Assembly (NCBI GenBank): GCA_020718945.1
Contig: DYRB01000154.1
Coordinates: 1 to 6,879, forward strand
Direction: 5' to 3'
Source of the DNA: Lamprocystis purpurea
Lineage (GTDB): Bacteria > Pseudomonadota > Gammaproteobacteria > Chromatiales > Chromatiaceae
DNA length: 6,879 nt
Made by a program: the position numbers and the translations under genes. Shown piece after piece: positions 6,108 through 6,879 of this stretch. The notes below the pieces were generated by a model that was given only the letters and a program-made list of their open reading frames with translations, did not search any database and was not told the origin of the DNA. The first letter of the stretch is position 1, and every line of letters begins with the position of its first letter.

Positions 6108-6542
6108 TTAAACCGGGATTTCCACCACGCACTCTGTTTGATCTCTTGAGAGCAGATACCTAATCCCTTGATCGAATGTGGCGAGGGCCGCGGCGTGACT
6201 CAGGGCGACCGCCAACAAGTGGGCGTCTGTGACCTGCCGGTAGCCTAGAATCCGCTCCTGGTGAAAGTGAGGTGATGTGCCGAGATCGACATCATCGGGG
6301 ACAAAGACATGGTCGGGAAGGCGCGTCATCGCCCGGAGCAGTTCGAACGCCTCCCGCGGGTCTTTGGCCCCAGGAAGGGCCTTGGCGTTGGACGACACGC
6401 GCAGAAAGCCCGCTTGAGTCGGCGGGCAGGTCGCCCAGCCGCTGGCGCGGTGGCTGGCGAACCAGGCGTGCGCCGCACCGTGGTGGACATGGTTGGGCCA
6501 AGCCAGGGCGACCAGCACGTTGACGTCCAACAAGGCGATCAA
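6108..6542 (-). CDS. vapC: PIN-domain ribonuclease toxin (VapC family)
   Basis: This 144-residue protein is a PIN-domain toxin, expected to cleave RNA with bound Mg2+ or Mn2+ when not held by its antitoxin. The metal-site acidic residues are placed as in the family: Asp6 in LLDVNVL, Asp106 in RQVTDAHLL and Asp124 in ATFDQGI. The GWATCPPTQAGFLRVSSN stretch (35-52) and the GYRQVTDAHL block are typical of VapC-type toxins. At the usual second acidic position this protein has Gln43 (TQAGF) instead of Glu. Length is normal and the ORF is intact. The start is TTG at 6542, with GGAGG 7 nt upstream, and no ATG fits. TTG overlaps the antitoxin stop (TTGA), so translation is probably coupled. The RNA target cannot be inferred. 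Confidence 0.88.
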   Translation of the reverse strand: MIALLDVNVLVALAWPNHVHHGAAHAWFASHRASGWATCPPTQAGFLRVSSNAKALPGAKDPREAFELLRAMTRLPDHVFVPDDVDLGTSPHFHQERILGYRQVTDAHLLAVALSHAAALATFDQGIRYLLSRDQTECVVEIPV

Positions 6543-6766
6543 TGGTCGTCCTCCAGGGCCCGGCGCACCGTCTCTTCGCCGATCAGGGGCAGATCGCCTT
6601 CGACAACAAAGACCGGAAAGCCGTTGCTGCTGCCTAGTTGCGGTGTGGGCCGGAGCCCCTTGCGAGCCAGCTCAGAGATCACGCGCCCCATGGGCTTGCC
6701 CTGGATGCGTGCCAGTTCTTTGGCGGTGCTGAACACGTCGTCGTCGATCTGAACTGTGGTGCGCAT
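6539..6766 (-). CDS. vapB: Ribbon-helix-helix antitoxin (VapB-like) paired with the PIN toxin
   Basis: This 75-residue protein is the likely antitoxin of the downstream PIN toxin. The N-terminal 40 residues fit a ribbon-helix-helix DNA-binding fold. The strand is RTTVQID (2-8), helix one follows at DDVFSTAKELARIQ (9-22), then a G-K-P-x-G turn and helix two at MGRVISELARKGL (26-38). The C-terminal tail (45-75, with NGFPVFVV and GEETVRRALEDDH) is of the kind that wraps the toxin and blocks its active site. The ATG at 6766 is preceded by AAGG about 8 nt upstream. Order antitoxin then toxin, with a 4-nt overlap, is standard for this module. Autorepression by the antitoxin or the complex at the upstream palindrome is expected from the family, not shown here. 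Confidence 0.88.
   Translation of the reverse strand: MRTTVQIDDDVFSTAKELARIQGKPMGRVISELARKGLRPTPQLGSSNGFPVFVVEGDLPLIGEETVRRALEDDH
6550..6554 (-). promoter_or_regulatory. Ribosome binding site deciding the TTG start of vapC
   Basis: GGAGG on the minus strand, inside the last codons of vapB, lies 7 nt before TTG at 6542. It supports a non-ATG start that overlaps the vapB stop and brings Asp6 of the PIN motif to its usual place near the N-terminus. Confidence 0.7.
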
Positions 6767-6799
6767 GGCAGGACCTTCGGCGGATAAAGGAGATGCGCG

Positions 6800-6813
6800 G
6801 ATGCTAGCACATC
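6800..6813 (-). promoter_or_regulatory. Candidate vapBC promoter/operator
   Basis: The minus strand contains TGCTAGCAT, which fits an extended -10 (TGn followed by TAGCAT, 6806-6801) and would start transcription about 28 nt before the vapB ATG. The same bases form a perfect 8-nt palindrome TGCTAGCA (6802-6809), flanked by GATG and CATC. A palindrome over the -10 is a natural operator for an autorepressing ribbon-helix-helix antitoxin. No good -35 is visible. Confidence 0.35.
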
Positions 6814-6879
6814 ACCGCTTCGAAGGCAGGGCTGCCTCGCCGTGCCGCGTGGGCGTCGGGATCGGCTTGCCCATGTGCG
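6812..6879 (-). other. Right-edge stretch with a possible partial ORF end
   Basis: The minus strand is open from the window edge to TGA at 6814-6812, ending in GKPIPTPTRHGEAALPSKR with G/C-ending codons. It could be the last 20 or so codons of an upstream gene, placed 45 nt before vapB. The plus strand is also open here from an ATG at 6801 to the edge, so open reading alone proves little at this base composition. A short dyad GGCA-GGGC-TGCC lies at 6825-6836. I recognise no protein family. Confidence 0.2.

Overview
The window is about two-thirds G+C, with strong G/C preference at third codon positions in every confident gene. Gene content and style (an FbpABC-type ferric-iron importer, a DUF418 membrane protein, a VapBC-type toxin-antitoxin pair, and a REP-like inverted repeat pair) suggest a high-GC proteobacterium, perhaps a gammaproteobacterium such as a purple sulfur bacterium. 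This placement is an inference from style only. No rRNA, tRNA, CRISPR array, transposase, phage gene or replication origin was seen.

Layout. Positions 1-246 hold what looks like the 3' end of an unrecognised plus-strand gene that appears to change frame near its end. From 4086 down to 303, on the minus strand, is a compact operon fbpA-fbpB-fbpC: a periplasmic ferric-ion binding protein, a double-length permease and an ATPase. The first two genes are 6 nt apart and the last two overlap by 17 nt. fbpA starts with GTG and fbpB probably with TTG. Positions 4087-4530 are a 444-nt divergent intergenic region. It carries two mirror-image clusters of three CGCAAAT-type heptamers at about 10-nt spacing, one of them directly upstream of fbpA. 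At 4531-5793 on the plus strand is a DUF418/YeiB-like multi-span membrane protein. Positions 5794-6107 are non-coding and contain two inverted REP-like hairpins whose stems differ by a compensatory base-pair change. Positions 6766 down to 6108 (minus) encode a ribbon-helix-helix antitoxin and a PIN-domain toxin that overlap by 4 nt, with the toxin starting at TTG. The right edge has no confident gene.

How it works together. FbpA would capture Fe3+ in the periplasm and deliver it to FbpB, with FbpC supplying ATP hydrolysis. The DUF418 gene is divergent and has no evident functional link. The toxin-antitoxin pair is a self-contained accessory module. Overall this is mostly ordinary chromosomal sequence. 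The parts most worth a second look are the phased heptamer clusters, the REP-like pair, and the set of non-ATG starts. I do not see a clearly undescribed multi-gene system.
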